A stretch of DNA of 64,000 bases from contig NC_053489.1 in assembly GCF_905171775.1 (NCBI RefSeq), positions 153,840,142 through 153,904,141 on the forward strand, in the 5' to 3' direction. This document shows positions 33,246 through 45,055 of this stretch, one piece after another (the first letter of the stretch is position 1; each line of letters begins with the position of its first letter). The notes beneath the pieces are model-generated. The model did not search any database. It was not told the origin of the DNA and worked only from the letters and a program-made list of their open reading frames with translations. A program made the position numbers and the translations under genes. The DNA is from Rana temporaria. Its lineage: Eukaryota > Chordata > Amphibia > Anura > Ranidae.

Positions 33246-33916
33246 GAGACTGACACGTTTTCAGTCTTGTGCTACGTTTTCGTTCCTGCCGCCATCCGTC
33301 CTGCTCTGGTTACGGGGTTCCATACATGGTGGCAAGCCCTCTTGTACCTCCTGATACTGCCTTCTCTTTTGTCACAGATGAAGCTTGATCTTAAGTCCTT
33401 TTCATTTCAGCCTGGTAGCTCTTGACTCGGCCTGGGGTATCTTCCAGGCGTTTCTATCTCAGTATCCTGGGTTCTTTTCTCACAAACATTCTGTACCTAC
33501 TTGCGGTTTGGTTCTTTTGGCCATTTTTCAGCCCAACAGGTTTTTCAAGCTGGTGCCCAGCACAGTCTGGGCGCCAGACTTTCATGGAGGTACTCGGAGA
33601 TAGGCCACCCTCCTTTCCCTAGCACTCCCTTCCCTGCTAGCACAGGGCATGACACGCAGCCTTTCCTTGCTGCCTAGCTAGGGTAGCACTTCGATATTCT
33701 CTCCGGGCCGTGCTTTAGTACAGGTGCAGTTCTGCTTTTCATCGAGGGGTCTGTATGTTCGTTGTTGAGAAGTTAGATTGGCGGTAGTCAGCTGTCTTTT
33801 CCGGACATATCCCAGTTCCGCATGTCTGTCACAGGCATTCTTGCATTGGGGGCTTGTGGTTACATACGGTTACTTTCATTTCAATCTCTTTGCTAGCTCA
33901 TCCTGTTTATTTTTGG

Positions 33917-34239
33917 CCCCTTTTAGGCATACCGACCACGTGACCCCGGCACACCTCAGGTCAATTTCCCTGTTTCCCCTCAGACCTTTCTCTAGCACGA
34001 TTAGCTGAGACTCTGAGTACAAGTTGTAAGGCTGACCCGCCCTCCTTCCTCCTTCTGGGCGTCGGCTTTCTGGTGTCCCACCCACCCATCCCCTTTTTTC
34101 TTACTATTTCTTCTTTTACTTCTACTTGGGTATGCCCCCTTTTAGGCATACCGACCACGTGACCCCGGCACACCTCAGGTCAATTTCCCTGTTTCCCCTC
34201 AGACCTTTCTCTAGCACGATTACCTGAGACTCTGAGTAC
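33917..34239. repeat. Direct repeat of about 104 bp, offset 219 bp
   Basis: 33917-34020 and 34136-34239 are almost identical (CCCCTTTTAGGCATACCGAC to ACTCTGAGTAC), with one difference seen (TTAGCTGAG/TTACCTGAG). The right terminus copy of the unidentified element (34023-34078) lies between them. Confidence 0.9.
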
Positions 34240-34240
34240 A

Positions 34241-35985
34241 ACTTTATTCATTATTATTTTGTACTATTGGTTTGGTAGTAAAGCATTTATTACTTCCATA
34301 TTCACGTATTCATTAAAAATCACTCAGCTCACCCCCCACCCCCCTCATCCTTCCGTTGATGGTTGGTGGGTATTTATTGATTATGAGTGATACATCTTTT
34401 TCTGGCTCATAGGGATTGTCAGATATTTTTGGGATTTTGATCTGAACATATGATATAATATATTTTTAATAGTGTTATCTTTTATATAAGCAAGCGCCAT
34501 TACCCTCCCCTATATTTATATCTTATTTTTAATGGAATCCCTTTAGAACTTCCCTTCAATGCTGAAGGATATATGTACAAGTATCAGTTTGAAAGGACAT
34601 CCATTCTTCTGGCGCGCCAGCCTTCTATCCCATATTCCTAGAGTACTACACTGCTTACTGTACTTCTTTGTTTCTAATTATAGTTAAAATAGAACACATA
34701 AGGAAGATACTAATGAATTAATTACTGCTGAAAATCTGCTTGATACAACTTGTGGATCAATTTGTATACTTCAAGCCTTGGCTAATGATTAAAAAGTGCT
34801 CATAAATCAAAACATTTTTTCAATTGATTTTTTTGTTTTCGTTTTTAGAGGGCTAGTCAGTGACAAGTCGGCTTTGGTATATACTTGAGAGCCAAATGCC
34901 CTAGAAGGTTTCTATATCTCTGAGAAAGAGTGTTTTATGAGGTTTAAGGGCTTGAAACTAGCCATGAAATGGTTCCCTGTTCTATATTATGAAGAGTAAA
35001 ACATAGTTTTCTTTCAAATTCAAGGTGAGTGTGAACACCCTAAAAGCCATGTGAACAGATGTTAGCCTGTGCCTTGTCTGAGGTTTTTCAAATATTAGGT
35101 GAACAGATATTGAATTTAAACATAATGCCATGTGAAAAAGCACCATTTTTTGTTTATGAATTAACCTGCACAGGATTGGATATTTGAAGTGCAAACATGC
35201 ACACTTTCTCCTTCATTTACTTGTTTGTAAAAAAAAGATCCAGGCTCATTTAATTTACTGCACTTAACCTTACTTTACATATGAACAAGAGATATACTGA
35301 ATATATTGAACTTGGTAAAAATGATAACAACCTAGCAAAGTCTGGGAGGAAGACTAGTAGTGTTGACAGAAGCAGTGGACCCAAACCGAGGAGATGTAAT
35401 CAGGAACAAATTTAGGTCATGGCCACAAGCAGGCTGCATAAATTATATACTAGCTTAGTTTCTAAACCACTATGAATATCAAGGTCAGTAAACAATGACA
35501 GATAATCTGGGCCAATAAAATACTGTAGCATGGAGGTTCAATCCCTTGTACAAGGAGTAAGAACCACGCAAATAGCACAACATTTTTTCAAAATAATCTT
35601 AAGGCTATCATTATTCAATTGGCATTGTACACTACTTGCAACTTAATTTAGTACTTTTATTTAGACAGTTTTGCCAAAAAATTTATCAAATGCAATGCAC
35701 AGTAGTCTCAGAAAGAAGAGAGCCTCAGCATGGCATGTGATGTAACTTAGCAGGTACTCTGTTCGCATGAGTAATCTAAACATACTTAATTTGTTCTTTT
35801 TCTTCATACTGACATTTCCTGCTGCAACTGAAATATTGTGTATGCAATACTTTTTCACTTTTGTGATGGTGGTGTGTCATAATATTTTGTTTATTACATC
35901 AAGAAGGGAAAAGTTTAGCATTTAATGGTTAAAACTGAAGGTACGTTAAATAGTTTTTTGCTGCAATTTCAGACACGTAGCTTAC
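34241..35985. other. No feature recognised
   Basis: AT-rich, apparently low-copy sequence. No open frame with a recognisable domain and no clear repeat structure. Confidence 0.5.
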
Positions 35986-36092
35986 CTGTTTTGACGTGTA
36001 TCTTGTATCCTTCTGACTGCTGCTTACTGTATAAATCTTTTGAAGTCAGCTCCTTTTCACAGCGCTGGCACTTCTGGCACTGCATGGGTTAA
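35986..36092 (-). CDS. Candidate small exon with Cys-x2-Cys motifs
   Basis: On the minus strand an ATG at 36084-36082 opens MQCQKCQRCEKELTSKDLYS followed by a basic segment, running to a donor GTAAGC at 35985. The CxxCxxC spacing looks like half of a zinc-binding (LIM-like) module. However, the frame has TAA just upstream of the ATG, and the polypyrimidine tract before the possible acceptor (36093) is weak. So it could only be a first coding exon, or chance. I do not recognise a gene. Confidence 0.2.
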
Positions 36093-36259
36093 CTGTCTCA
36101 GGTCTAAAATTGAAGTATGGTGAATGAGCGAGAAGTAGATGAATGACACAATTCTCTCCCCCATTCACGGAAGGTTTTTTATTCTGTAAAAACAGTACAA
36201 GGACTTTTGGCAATGATAGAGAGGAGAGTAGGTATTTCTCTGCCAGATGTTTTGTTTTT

Positions 36260-37088
36260 TTTGTTTTTTGGAATAAAATTCGCTACCTTTGGTATATGAC
36301 ACCAGATGTTCTCCACGCTATTTACCCATCCAGCTCAGACAGGTGTTGGTGCTGCCAGGGAGCTAAGGGAACCCTGTATCACATATACTGGACCTGCCCC
36401 AAGATAGTACCATTTTGGACGGAGACACAGCAGTTGCTGTCTCGTCTCTTGGGAGTGGCGGTCCCCAGGTCCCCAAAACTATTCTTACTAGGGGTATCGC
36501 CCTTGCAAATTTCCAAGTCCTCCAAAAAATTGTTGAGGCATGTTTTGACAGCTGTGAGGTGCCTGGTTGCTCTCCATTGGAAGCGACTGCCCCCCCTCTC
36601 AGTCAGACTTGTATGCTAGGATCAAGGATGTTGAGCTGATGGAAAAAATGACAGCCAGGTTGCAGGATAGACTGGAAATACATGACGCAATCTGGGAGGA
36701 GTGGCACCGTCATGAGGATCCGCCCTAAACTATTGACTGAGCCTCCCCCCACCCTTCCCCTACCTCATCTCTCCCTATTCCCCCTGAACCTGCAGTTCCC
36801 TCTCTCTGCTCTTTCTCCCTTTCCCTTCTGATTCCCTTCTTCTGCTCTCTCTTTGTTGTCCATGGTTTACCTTTATATGTGTTATGTTGCGGCCTCCGGC
36901 AGGCTGAGCTTGAGGTTTGGCTGCTTACCTTTGGAGCCGCTGAGCTCCCACCTGTTATCTGCCTCATGATTTACTACACTGTGATGTACACTGTTTATGC
37001 TACTGCTCTGCTGGTGTTTTGTACTGTTTTCTTTGTGACACGGGGGTTACCCTGTGTCTAATAAAATTGATATTTGAAAAAAAAAAAG
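36260..37088 (+). mobile_element. 5'-truncated LINE tail (ORF2 C-terminus plus 3' UTR and A tail)
   Basis: From about 36270 the frame reads FWNKIRYLWYMTPDVLHAIYP. It then has a Cx2Cx8Hx4C box, CWCCQGAKGTLYHIYWTC (36340), with the same spacing as the CCHC box at 26541, and FWTETQQLLSRLLG and KKLLRHVLTAVRCLVALHWK. The open frame breaks near 36615, beyond which a shifted frame continues. A 3' UTR follows, ending AATAAAATTGATATTTG and 11 or so A. It is a Tx1/L1-like family distinct from the 23784 copy. Confidence 0.85.
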
Positions 37089-37162
37089 CTGTATTCATAG
37101 AAATCATTTTAGCTAAACTTCACCTTTAAAAAATATCACAAAACAACATACATCTCAAAAGT

Positions 37163-37538
37163 AATGCCTTGTACACACAATCAGAATTTCCGATGGAAAA
37201 GGTCAGACGGAATTTTTTCATCGGATATTCCGACCGTGTGTGTGCCCCATCAGAGTTATTCCATCGGAAATGGACTTAGAAAGAAAACATGTTCTATTGG
37301 AAATGTCATTCATCTCTATGGAACTCCGATTGAGAAAAAAACATGCATGCTCAGAATCAAGTCGATGCATGCTCGGAAGCATTGAACTTAATTTTTCTCG
37401 GCTCCTCGTAGTGTTGTATGTCACCGCATTTTGGACAGACGGAATTTGGTGTGACAGTGTTTATGCAAGACAGCTTGAACGGAATTCCATCAGAAAAATT
37501 TATCCCGATGGAAATTCTGATCGTGTGTATGGGGCATT
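37163..37538. mobile_element. MITE, GTACACACG-type ends
   Basis: AATGCCTTGTACACACAATC and AGAATTTCCGATGG on the left are mirrored by CCGATGGAAATTCTGATC and GTGTGTATGGGGCATT on the right. Internal TTCCGATCGG-like palindromes repeat. I recognise this type as a common ranid interspersed element, from memory only. Confidence 0.75.
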
Positions 37539-37751
37539 AGAAGTGGGTTTACTAATCCTATGAAAAGTGCACTTGTCTTCTTCTTTACATAACTTGCCAG
37601 ATGTATTATGGTGGAAGAAAATCTACAATTAAACCAACCCTTTTTTGCATATTATAGTTGACAAAGAGATGGCAGTTTATATGTCAATACAGGAAGTAAC
37701 CTTTGGACATTCAACATCATTTAGAAAATGCATACCTTGAGACAGTGGGGT

Positions 37752-37914
37752 TGATTTACTAAAACTGTAGAGTGCAAAATCTGGTGCAGCTGTGCATGGT
37801 AGCCAATCAGCTTCTAACTTCAGCTTGTTCAAGTAAGTTCAGACAAACTTACTGGAAGCTGATTGGTTTCTGTGCACAACTGCATCAAATTTTGCACGCT
37901 CCAATTTTAGAAAA
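37752..37914. mobile_element. Palindromic MITE (TTTACTAAAACTG...)
   Basis: TTTACTAAAACTGTAGAGTG, GCAAAATCTGGTGCAGCTGTGCA and AGCCAATCAGCTTC on the left pair with GAAGCTGATTGG, TGTGCACAACTGCATCAAATTTTGCAC and CCAATTTTAGAAAA on the right. A second member's right arm lies at 41800-41895. Confidence 0.75.
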
Positions 37915-39115
37915 GCAACACCACAAAAATAAAAACAACTATCGCACAATTCAAAATAATACAAACTTATATTTTATAACACCAATTTTATTTTGTACTA
38001 AAGCCACCTTTGAAATGTTTTTCCATTTTTATTTGGTTTTAATTCACATCTTCACTGAAATATTTAGTCTTTGATATAGTATTCATAAAGATTCATTTTA
38101 GTAAGTAAAGCAAGGGCTTCTGGATAATTTGACATTTCACCAGTTCGAGTACCAGTTGTTGTATTCAGTTATTAAGAAACAATACAATATTCTTGAATGA
38201 AATAATTAACCATGACTATTTTGGAATTGGATCTCCAGCTTCTCTAATGAACCTTTATGCCATTTATACATTATGAGCTAAGAAACCTCAGACTGAAGAA
38301 GCATTTGAGCTTTGCTTTTCCAGTTTTAGCCCTATACAGGATTTACAGGATTTTTAATGAAAAAGAGTCACAGTAAAAGACAGCAAAAATCCTCATTAAG
38401 TATTTTATCCCGTTTTTGCTAAAGTGTAGTGGAGGTTTTTGTTGTCCAAAAATGTATAAAAAAGTATTTTACTAAGTTTACTTCTCTAAATGTAAACAGA
38501 TATACCCTTTTACTAAATTATGTTTCCCCCTTGAGTGGCTCATTTGGACACCATGTTGGTGGCAGAAAAGTTGTACATACAATTCCCAATTCCTACACCA
38601 GCTTCCATACACCCTTATGGTTGAGGAAGCATTCTAAAAATATTGTTCCAAAAATATTGTATGCTGGTCACAAATGAGCCTGCATTGGGTGGATCTTAAA
38701 CCCAGTACCCTGATCCTTTTATCTCTACATGTGAGGAATAATTTGTATCAAAGATTTTCAAATCAGAGCATAAATTCATACTGTAAATGTATACTGCTAC
38801 CCAACAAAGAACTATTTTTTTTATATAAACTATAATCCTGACCATTTTTTTATGTCTTTATTAACATTTTCTACCAGGTGTTTAACTTATCTCATGACTA
38901 CACAAACCCCTCTTTCTAGAACTTTGGCACCGAGCCTTCTTTGTTTTAACCCAGATGCCAGACCCTACTTAACTATTCACATTTTAACATCTAACCATCT
39001 GGAGTAATATAGTATGAATAGACACAGCTTTTGATTTGGAATGACATTAATAACATTTGACAAATGCATTAATTGTTTATTTTGGATTTAAACCATGTCT
39101 TAACAGTCAAACATG

Positions 39116-39117
<2 letters not shown>
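37915..39117. other. No feature recognised
   Basis: AT-rich low-copy sequence without a supported gene. Confidence 0.5.
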
Positions 39118-39204
<87 letters not shown>

Positions 39205-39225
39205 CTGTATATACATACATATATC

Positions 39226-39260
<35 letters not shown>
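39118..39260. repeat. (TA)n microsatellite
   Basis: Two TA runs separated by a short ACATATACTGTATATACATACA spacer. It is nearly self-complementary and gives false open frames on both strands. Confidence 0.97.
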
Positions 39261-39263
<3 letters not shown>

Positions 39264-39958
39264 GATATCAAAGAAAAAACTCAAAATGTGACATCAAATG
39301 GCAGGGTAGTGGAGAAATGGTATGTAGCATAAAATATAAATCTATCCAATTATTATTCAAACAAACATGAAAAAGAAATAGCACTCTGTTGAGGCATGAT
39401 TGGCCAAGCATCTGGGCTTTCATTCATGCATAATTAAGCTTTAGACAGCTGCAGGCTTTTCCAGTGCAACAGGGCATAGGATATCATAATAGGCTTTAGA
39501 AGCCATATCAATGAAACAGTTTTAGCATGTACTTGAAAATTGTATAAATAGGCATAATTGAAATGTAACCATTGTTCAAGATTGAACAGGACAATAAAAA
39601 AAAAAAAAACCCTTTGCTTTAGTGAATGTAGGAAAATGTGCACTTATTTTTCCACTTCCTATGGATATACATTTCCGAAATACATGCCATGAAAAAGATA
39701 ATTATAGACCAAAAATAGTTTAATGGGCATAGTGAAATTACTAAATAATCGTCCAACAAACAAATTTCATGGATTTATTACACGTTCCACACCCCTTTTA
39801 TAATATACTGTTGACATCTGCTTTATATTTAACTCATTAAATATTCAAAACCAAAATATATCACTGTGTATAAATAAATAAAACATGCCTAGGAGACAGT
39901 TTAGAAATTACAGTTTTACTTACTTTTCAATGAAATTGCATATAAAAATATTCCTGAT
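39261..39958. other. No feature recognised
   Basis: AT-rich sequence without a supported gene or repeat. Confidence 0.45.
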
Positions 39959-41076
39959 TTTTTATTTAAAATTTTTATTGAAAGCCCATGGTGTGTGTAA
40001 CACACTCAAAAAACTTCACCCGGTGCAAAAAAATGTGCACAACATAAAGGAGTGACACAAAAACGTGCAGCGGGTACACTTGGCCCTCTAAAATCAGAGG
40101 GCCCTGCCCTGAATCCCCCGGGGTGTTAGGCTCCTGACAGGGAACAAGGTACTTACACTATGGTCTGTCCAGCCAAAGCCAGACAGACCCCTTTCTCTGG
40201 AGGGTCTGCCGAAACAGACCCGCCCAAGTACTCGGTGAGGCTCCCCCGAACTAAGCCAGAAGGCCATGTCCACCCCCTCCCAAGACTTTCAGGACAGGCC
40301 CTGGGACCAGTACCCTACTCATCACACCGTGCAAAAACGTGTACCAAACATAAAAATACAAAAACGTGACAAACAAAGGTGATATATTAAATAAAGTGGG
40401 GGAAAGGGATAGTGGAGAGGAGAGTGAAGAAGTGGTCATTGTGCAATACAATGGCCAGGCCCTCCGGCCAGGAATAAAAAAATTTCTCCGGTCCCAGCCA
40501 AAAGGCCCGGCCCAGGAGGCAGGTGCTTAAAAAAGTGTGTATTGGTGCAGTGACCGGGGTACCATCAAATCAAAGTGACCCTCACTCACAGTGATTATTC
40601 CGGTACCCCTGGACTGCCACTCCAGGGGCACATGCACCATAGGCTTTCAAAGTCCCAAATCCAACCCCCCGACCGGCCAGTGCAGCCATCCACCCCTGCC
40701 AGATCGAGAGCCCTTCAAGGTTTTCTTAGGGAGAGCTGTCCTTCGGATAGCAGCCTCCACTAGTACTAACCCTTCCAGGCCCTCATCAACCCAGCAGATT
40801 TGCATGGTCTTACCCCGTTCCACCTTCCAGGGCAGTACCAGCTCCTCCTACCAGATCGCTGACAGGGACAGCACTCGGCAAAAAGACCAGACCCAGTGCA
40901 GCCACCCATCCTCACCAGGAACACCCTTCAGGTCGGCTCGGACTCAGCCCCACTGGCATCGACTATGGGCGTCCAGACACTGACACTGTCAAAACCGTCC
41001 TTCCAGGTGCAATTACGCCATTGGATTTGTCTGCGCCCTCCCCACACTTGGGATAAGCTACAGCGCCTCCTCTGGC
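39959..41076 (-). mobile_element. Retro-sequence on the minus strand with a LINE-like 3' end
   Basis: Read on the minus strand it ends GGGCTTTCAATAAAAATTTTAAATAAAAAA at 39959, like the poly(A) end of a LINE or processed RNA. The body is GC-richer than its surroundings and has no recognisable protein. Its 5' side is joined to a U2 snRNA fragment at 41077. No target duplication was found. Confidence 0.45.
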
Positions 41077-41125
41077 AACTGATAAGAACAGATACTACAT
41101 TTGATCTTAGCCAAAAGGCAGAGAA
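41077..41125 (-). pseudogene. U2 snRNA 5' fragment
   Basis: On the minus strand TTCTCTGCCTTTTGGCTAAG, ATCAAATGTAGTATCTG and TTCTTATCAGTT match the first 50 or so bases of vertebrate U2 snRNA with two changes (CTCGG to CTCTG, AAGTG to AATG). This includes the branch-point recognition sequence GTAGTA. The first few bases of U2 and everything beyond the ATCAG are absent, so it is a pseudogene piece. Confidence 0.85.
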
Positions 41126-41173
41126 ACTGGGTTTTAAAGATAACCTGTTATCTTGCCTGGATTTGGAAAGGGA

Positions 41174-41895
41174 GACATTTATTAAGACTGGAGCAGCCAA
41201 AGTCTGAAGCAGCATATTATATACAAGTAAAATGCGCAAAAAAAACAGAACAACAGATATCTCTGTGTACAGTCAGTGGGGAAAAGAGTCAAAACTCTGG
41301 GAATATGTAAAAAAAAGTCCAGGGGACGTGGGAGAATAGTATTTCAGGAGTTACATATACATTCTCAGGGCTGTCATCGGGGTGAAACAGAAACCGTGTT
41401 CCAATTCTGTAGAAAAAACAAGGGGAGAGGCGCCTCTGGGTGTAGATGTTTTAAAACAATTTTAATACAGTAGTTTAGTACAGGCAACTCACATTTAGCG
41501 AGGTAAAAGTAGGCATTGGAAGGGTTCCAAACATGGAAGGGATCATTGGGTCAATCATTCCTTTCCTGGTCCTGAATCATCACACACTGCTGATGAATGG
41601 AAAGAAACCGACCGAGGTGAAGGAACTTCAGAGCGAGGCCTGGATCGCAGTTGGTCTGGTCAGCAAGGTCACTGGCAAGCGATGCGTTTCGTGAGCGTGC
41701 AGACTGTGTGTGACGTGGCAGTCACGCTCCTTCATCAAGCTCTGCTGTGCTGCTTCAGACTTTGGCTGCTCCAGTCTTAATAAATGTCAACCAATCAAAT
41801 TTTGTAAAATTTAAGGGAACAAGTTGAAATTAGAAGCTGATTGGTTATTATGCACAGCTGCTCCAGTTTCTGCTTGATCTAGTTTTACTAAATGC
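41174..41895. mobile_element. Inverted-repeat element with long interior
   Basis: ACATTTATTAAGACTGGAGCAGCCAAAGTC (41175) is mirrored by ACTTTGGCTGCTCCAGTCTTAATAAATGT (41759-41787). A second inward arm, AGCTGATTGG...GCACAGCTGCTCCAG...AGTTTTACTAAA, follows to 41895 and belongs to the family at 37752. The interior includes GATGCGTTTCGTGAGCG and no gene. Confidence 0.6.
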
Positions 41896-43283
41896 CACCA
41901 TTTTAATGTCTCTTTAACCTTCCCTTTACCCATATTAGTCCTATAAATGCACTTGTAAGACACTAAAATTAATAATATATTGTCTGTATTTTAGAGACTG
42001 TTACTGATATGAATGATTCCATGTTTTCTGTGAAGTGCTGTGAAGTAAATAAATAGATAAATCTATCTGACTGTACTCTTTTTGAATTATACTTTTACAG
42101 TAGAGTAATTTGTCTCATTTTTCCACTGTAGCGGGAAAGAGGATTGTATTTAATTGCTCAGTTTATCTGGCTCACTTATAAAGTAGTCTGTATTCATGAA
42201 TACATAACTTTTTACAATTTGACCAGTAGTAAGAAGGATGAGCTTATTATTTTCTATTATTATTTTTATCTCTTTCCATTTTGCTGTCTCAGGTTTCCTT
42301 TTCTGATTGTGTATAGCAAACCAATCTCAGCATTAAGAATAAAATGCATTAGGGGATTTTGGTGTTCTTAAAGCAGTCTTATGAATTCTGTGCAAAGGCA
42401 AAAAAAAATCAAGTTGACCCTTCTGTTGTTGATATTGGATGTGGTATGTCATTCAAGATCTGCTGAGCACACACTGAAGCTCAGCTAAAATTGATTTCCT
42501 TTTTTGTAGAGAAATAAAAAAGCAGCTGGCATTAAAATGAACGTCCTTCTTTCAATTTTCCTTTTCCACTGGAGCATTCAGTGAATGTAGCAAGTATAAT
42601 AGGCTGAAGTAAACAGTGTCAGCTTCTGTTATATCAAGAGGTCTTTTAAACCCAGCAGACAGTATCTGGAAACCAACAAATTGTGTCAGTTAGAGAAAAT
42701 TAGTTGGTTTCCCAACAAGTGTTTTGACAATGTTGTGAAGAAGTATAGGAAAATGGCTTGCTAATTATTGCATCTTCTGCATACACTATCAGGATTTTGT
42801 TTCATTAATGAGCAAAAATAGCAGCCTCAGTGAAAATTATCCTAGAAAATAATCATTATGAAAATTAGCACTACAGCTATAGACCCTGATGGGTTTCTTC
42901 ATGGGAATTTATAAGTTGCTAGGATAAGCAGCTGCTACAGAGCTAAATAAAAGATTAAATCAATATCATATCAACAAATTTATATCCGATGCTTACTGTG
43001 GGACAATGATTCACATTAAAAAAATCCATCAATTTGACATTGCAGTAAATTAATTAAATTGCTAAGGTTTTCTGTAGAAATATTAAACACGCCAAATGAT
43101 TTTATGAGCTGACGAACAAAGGTTTTTAGCAACATGTCTACTGTATATCTATACATATGAACATGGTTACCAAGTGGCAGGCATTCTTTTAATGCAGTTG
43201 TTAATAACATTTGGAGGGTATTTTCCTTCTGTGAAAAAAATGTCTCTTTGTTTCATTATGCAGTTGAAACTTGTGTGATGTCT
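41896..43283. other. No feature recognised
   Basis: AT-rich, probably low-copy sequence. No supported gene. Confidence 0.5.
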
Positions 43284-43302
43284 GGGGGGGGGGGGGGGGG
43301 GG
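43284..43302. repeat. Poly-G tract (19 G)
   Basis: An unbroken run of 19 G followed by CTGTACTG. G-quadruplex formation is possible. Confidence 0.95.
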
Positions 43303-43416
43303 CTGTACTGCATTCTCATTTATTTTATGGGTGACCATCAGATGTTCTTATTTACTAACACAATCTAAAATCACACTGGATGTATACTTGGTACTTGGTT
43401 TATTGTTATAGTGTAT

Positions 43417-43596
<180 letters not shown>

Positions 43597-43599
43597 TAC

Positions 43600-44424
43600 T
43601 GTGTATGTGCACATATTATATATTGTAGTACACAGAGATGCCAAATCTAATTTCTGCTAGATATTGTTAAATCAAATATTTCTACCATTGTATTTCATAT
43701 TCATATTTCAAGTTTAAAAAGCCCCCAACCTAACCATACAGTACAAGATATATGTTACAAATCTGCATCCCCCTACAGTCAAGTAACTTGTTCAGGTCTA
43801 AAACTAAGGTGGAATTTTATATAAGACTGCTTTGTGCAATTATTGAGCATATAAGAAGTGGCTTAGATAAATCCATAAGCTTTTCAACTTACATGTTTTG
43901 TTAAGGCATGAAAATACATTAAAGTGCCAGCAGGATACTAAGTACAGAGCAATGAACACATTCACACATAAAAGCGTTTACTTTGGTGCTCTTAGAAGAG
44001 AGTAATTGAAAGCTATTTCTCATGTCTCATGGAAACAAACTCTGAGCTGCATTTGCTTTGTTAGTGTAGGTGTTATTAATGTTCTTTCCACATCTATTAA
44101 ATACAAATTGTCATGCAAATAATCATTTGGAACTAAAAGCTTACTGTAACCCTTTTAATAACAGGTGTGGGGAAATATATTGAATTACAATGTCTATTCT
44201 GATCTATAAAAACTCTAGCACTATTCTTGTGAGAACATTTCCCTTTTTATGCAATATTTTTAAGTTTATTTGTACTAAAAGACTTGTTACACTTTTGAGT
44301 GTTGATAACATAAATCAACATTTTACCATGTTTTTACCATTTTACTCCTAGTTAATATATATAAAATATGGATAGGCCTAGAAGATGCACTTTTTTGTTA
44401 ACACAGTTATGTTTGTTCTAGAAA
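43600..44424. other. No feature recognised
   Basis: AT-rich sequence without a supported gene. Confidence 0.5.
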
Positions 44425-45055
44425 AATAAAGAGTGTACATCTCATAGTGCAGTAACATAGAGAAATATTTAATGTGAATAAAGTAGAATAAAATAATGCA
44501 TTTGCCAACTAATGGGAAAGGGTGTTCTGTATAAGGCAGGATGCTGAAGCTGATGTGAAGTCCATGTGAGGGACGACTGGCTCCCCACTAAGGCCACAGA
44601 GGGGGAGAGGCAATAACTGCTTCTGGAGAATCTGAAGTTGCAAGGAGAAAAGGAGGAAGCCACCAGGGTCCAGGAATCATACTGGAATGATACCTGCTCT
44701 ACACTGCAATACTCCCCTGTTTACAGGAACATGTTTCAAAGCAATTCAGCTTCTTTGTCAAAGGTTGACAAAGCAGGTGGCATTGCAGTGTGGTTCCTGG
44801 ATGCCAGGGGTTTGCTTCTTCTCTTCTTGCAGCGTCGGATCCTTCAGCAGCAGCTATTGCCTCTCCCCAGCCTGTGGCCATGTCGGTGACCCAGCCGTCC
44901 CTCATATGGACTTCACATCAGCTCCAGCATCCTGCCTCATACCATAGCCCCTTTCCCATTTGTTTTTAAATGCATTATTTTATTGTCCTATAACCACATT
45001 AAATCTTTCTCTACGTTACTGTATCAGATATGCTGTCTTTTCTCTCTCGTCTTTT
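44425..45055. mobile_element. Large imperfect foldback (arms about 240 bp)
   Basis: The arms pair from the outside in: CAGTAACATAGAGAAATATTTAATGTG with its mirror at 44995-45025, AATAAAATAATGCATTT at 44487 with AAATGCATTATTTTATT at 44969, and GGCAGGATGCTGAAGCTGATGTGAAGTCCAT with its mirror at 44905-44938. Further in, GGGGAGAGGCAATAACTGCT pairs with AGCAGCTATTGCCTCTCCCC. The loop is about 100 bp. Arm divergence is perhaps 15-20%. Confidence 0.85.

Larger units (their letters stand above)
29777..34240. mobile_element. Unidentified composite element with repeated termini and internal minisatellites
   Basis: GTTGTAAGGCTGAC at 29778 recurs at 34023. The downstream CCGCCCTCCTTCCTCCTTCTGGGCGTCGGCTTTCTGGTGT block (29842 and 34037) is identical. 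The right copy lacks about 46 bp between the two blocks. The left copy has a palindrome GGCTGACCGCAGGTCAGCC and a TATTTAAA box (29828). Between the termini lie GC-rich repeats (30040-30535), a CATGCG minisatellite (30845-32600) and a diverged pair of about 340 bp (32660-33240). No protein domain was found. It may be a non-autonomous LTR-like element, but this is inference. Confidence 0.4.

Noticed and set aside
39057..39332. YIYIYIY open frames
   Set aside because: The (TA)n microsatellite is translated in all frames; the same applies at 43348-43660.
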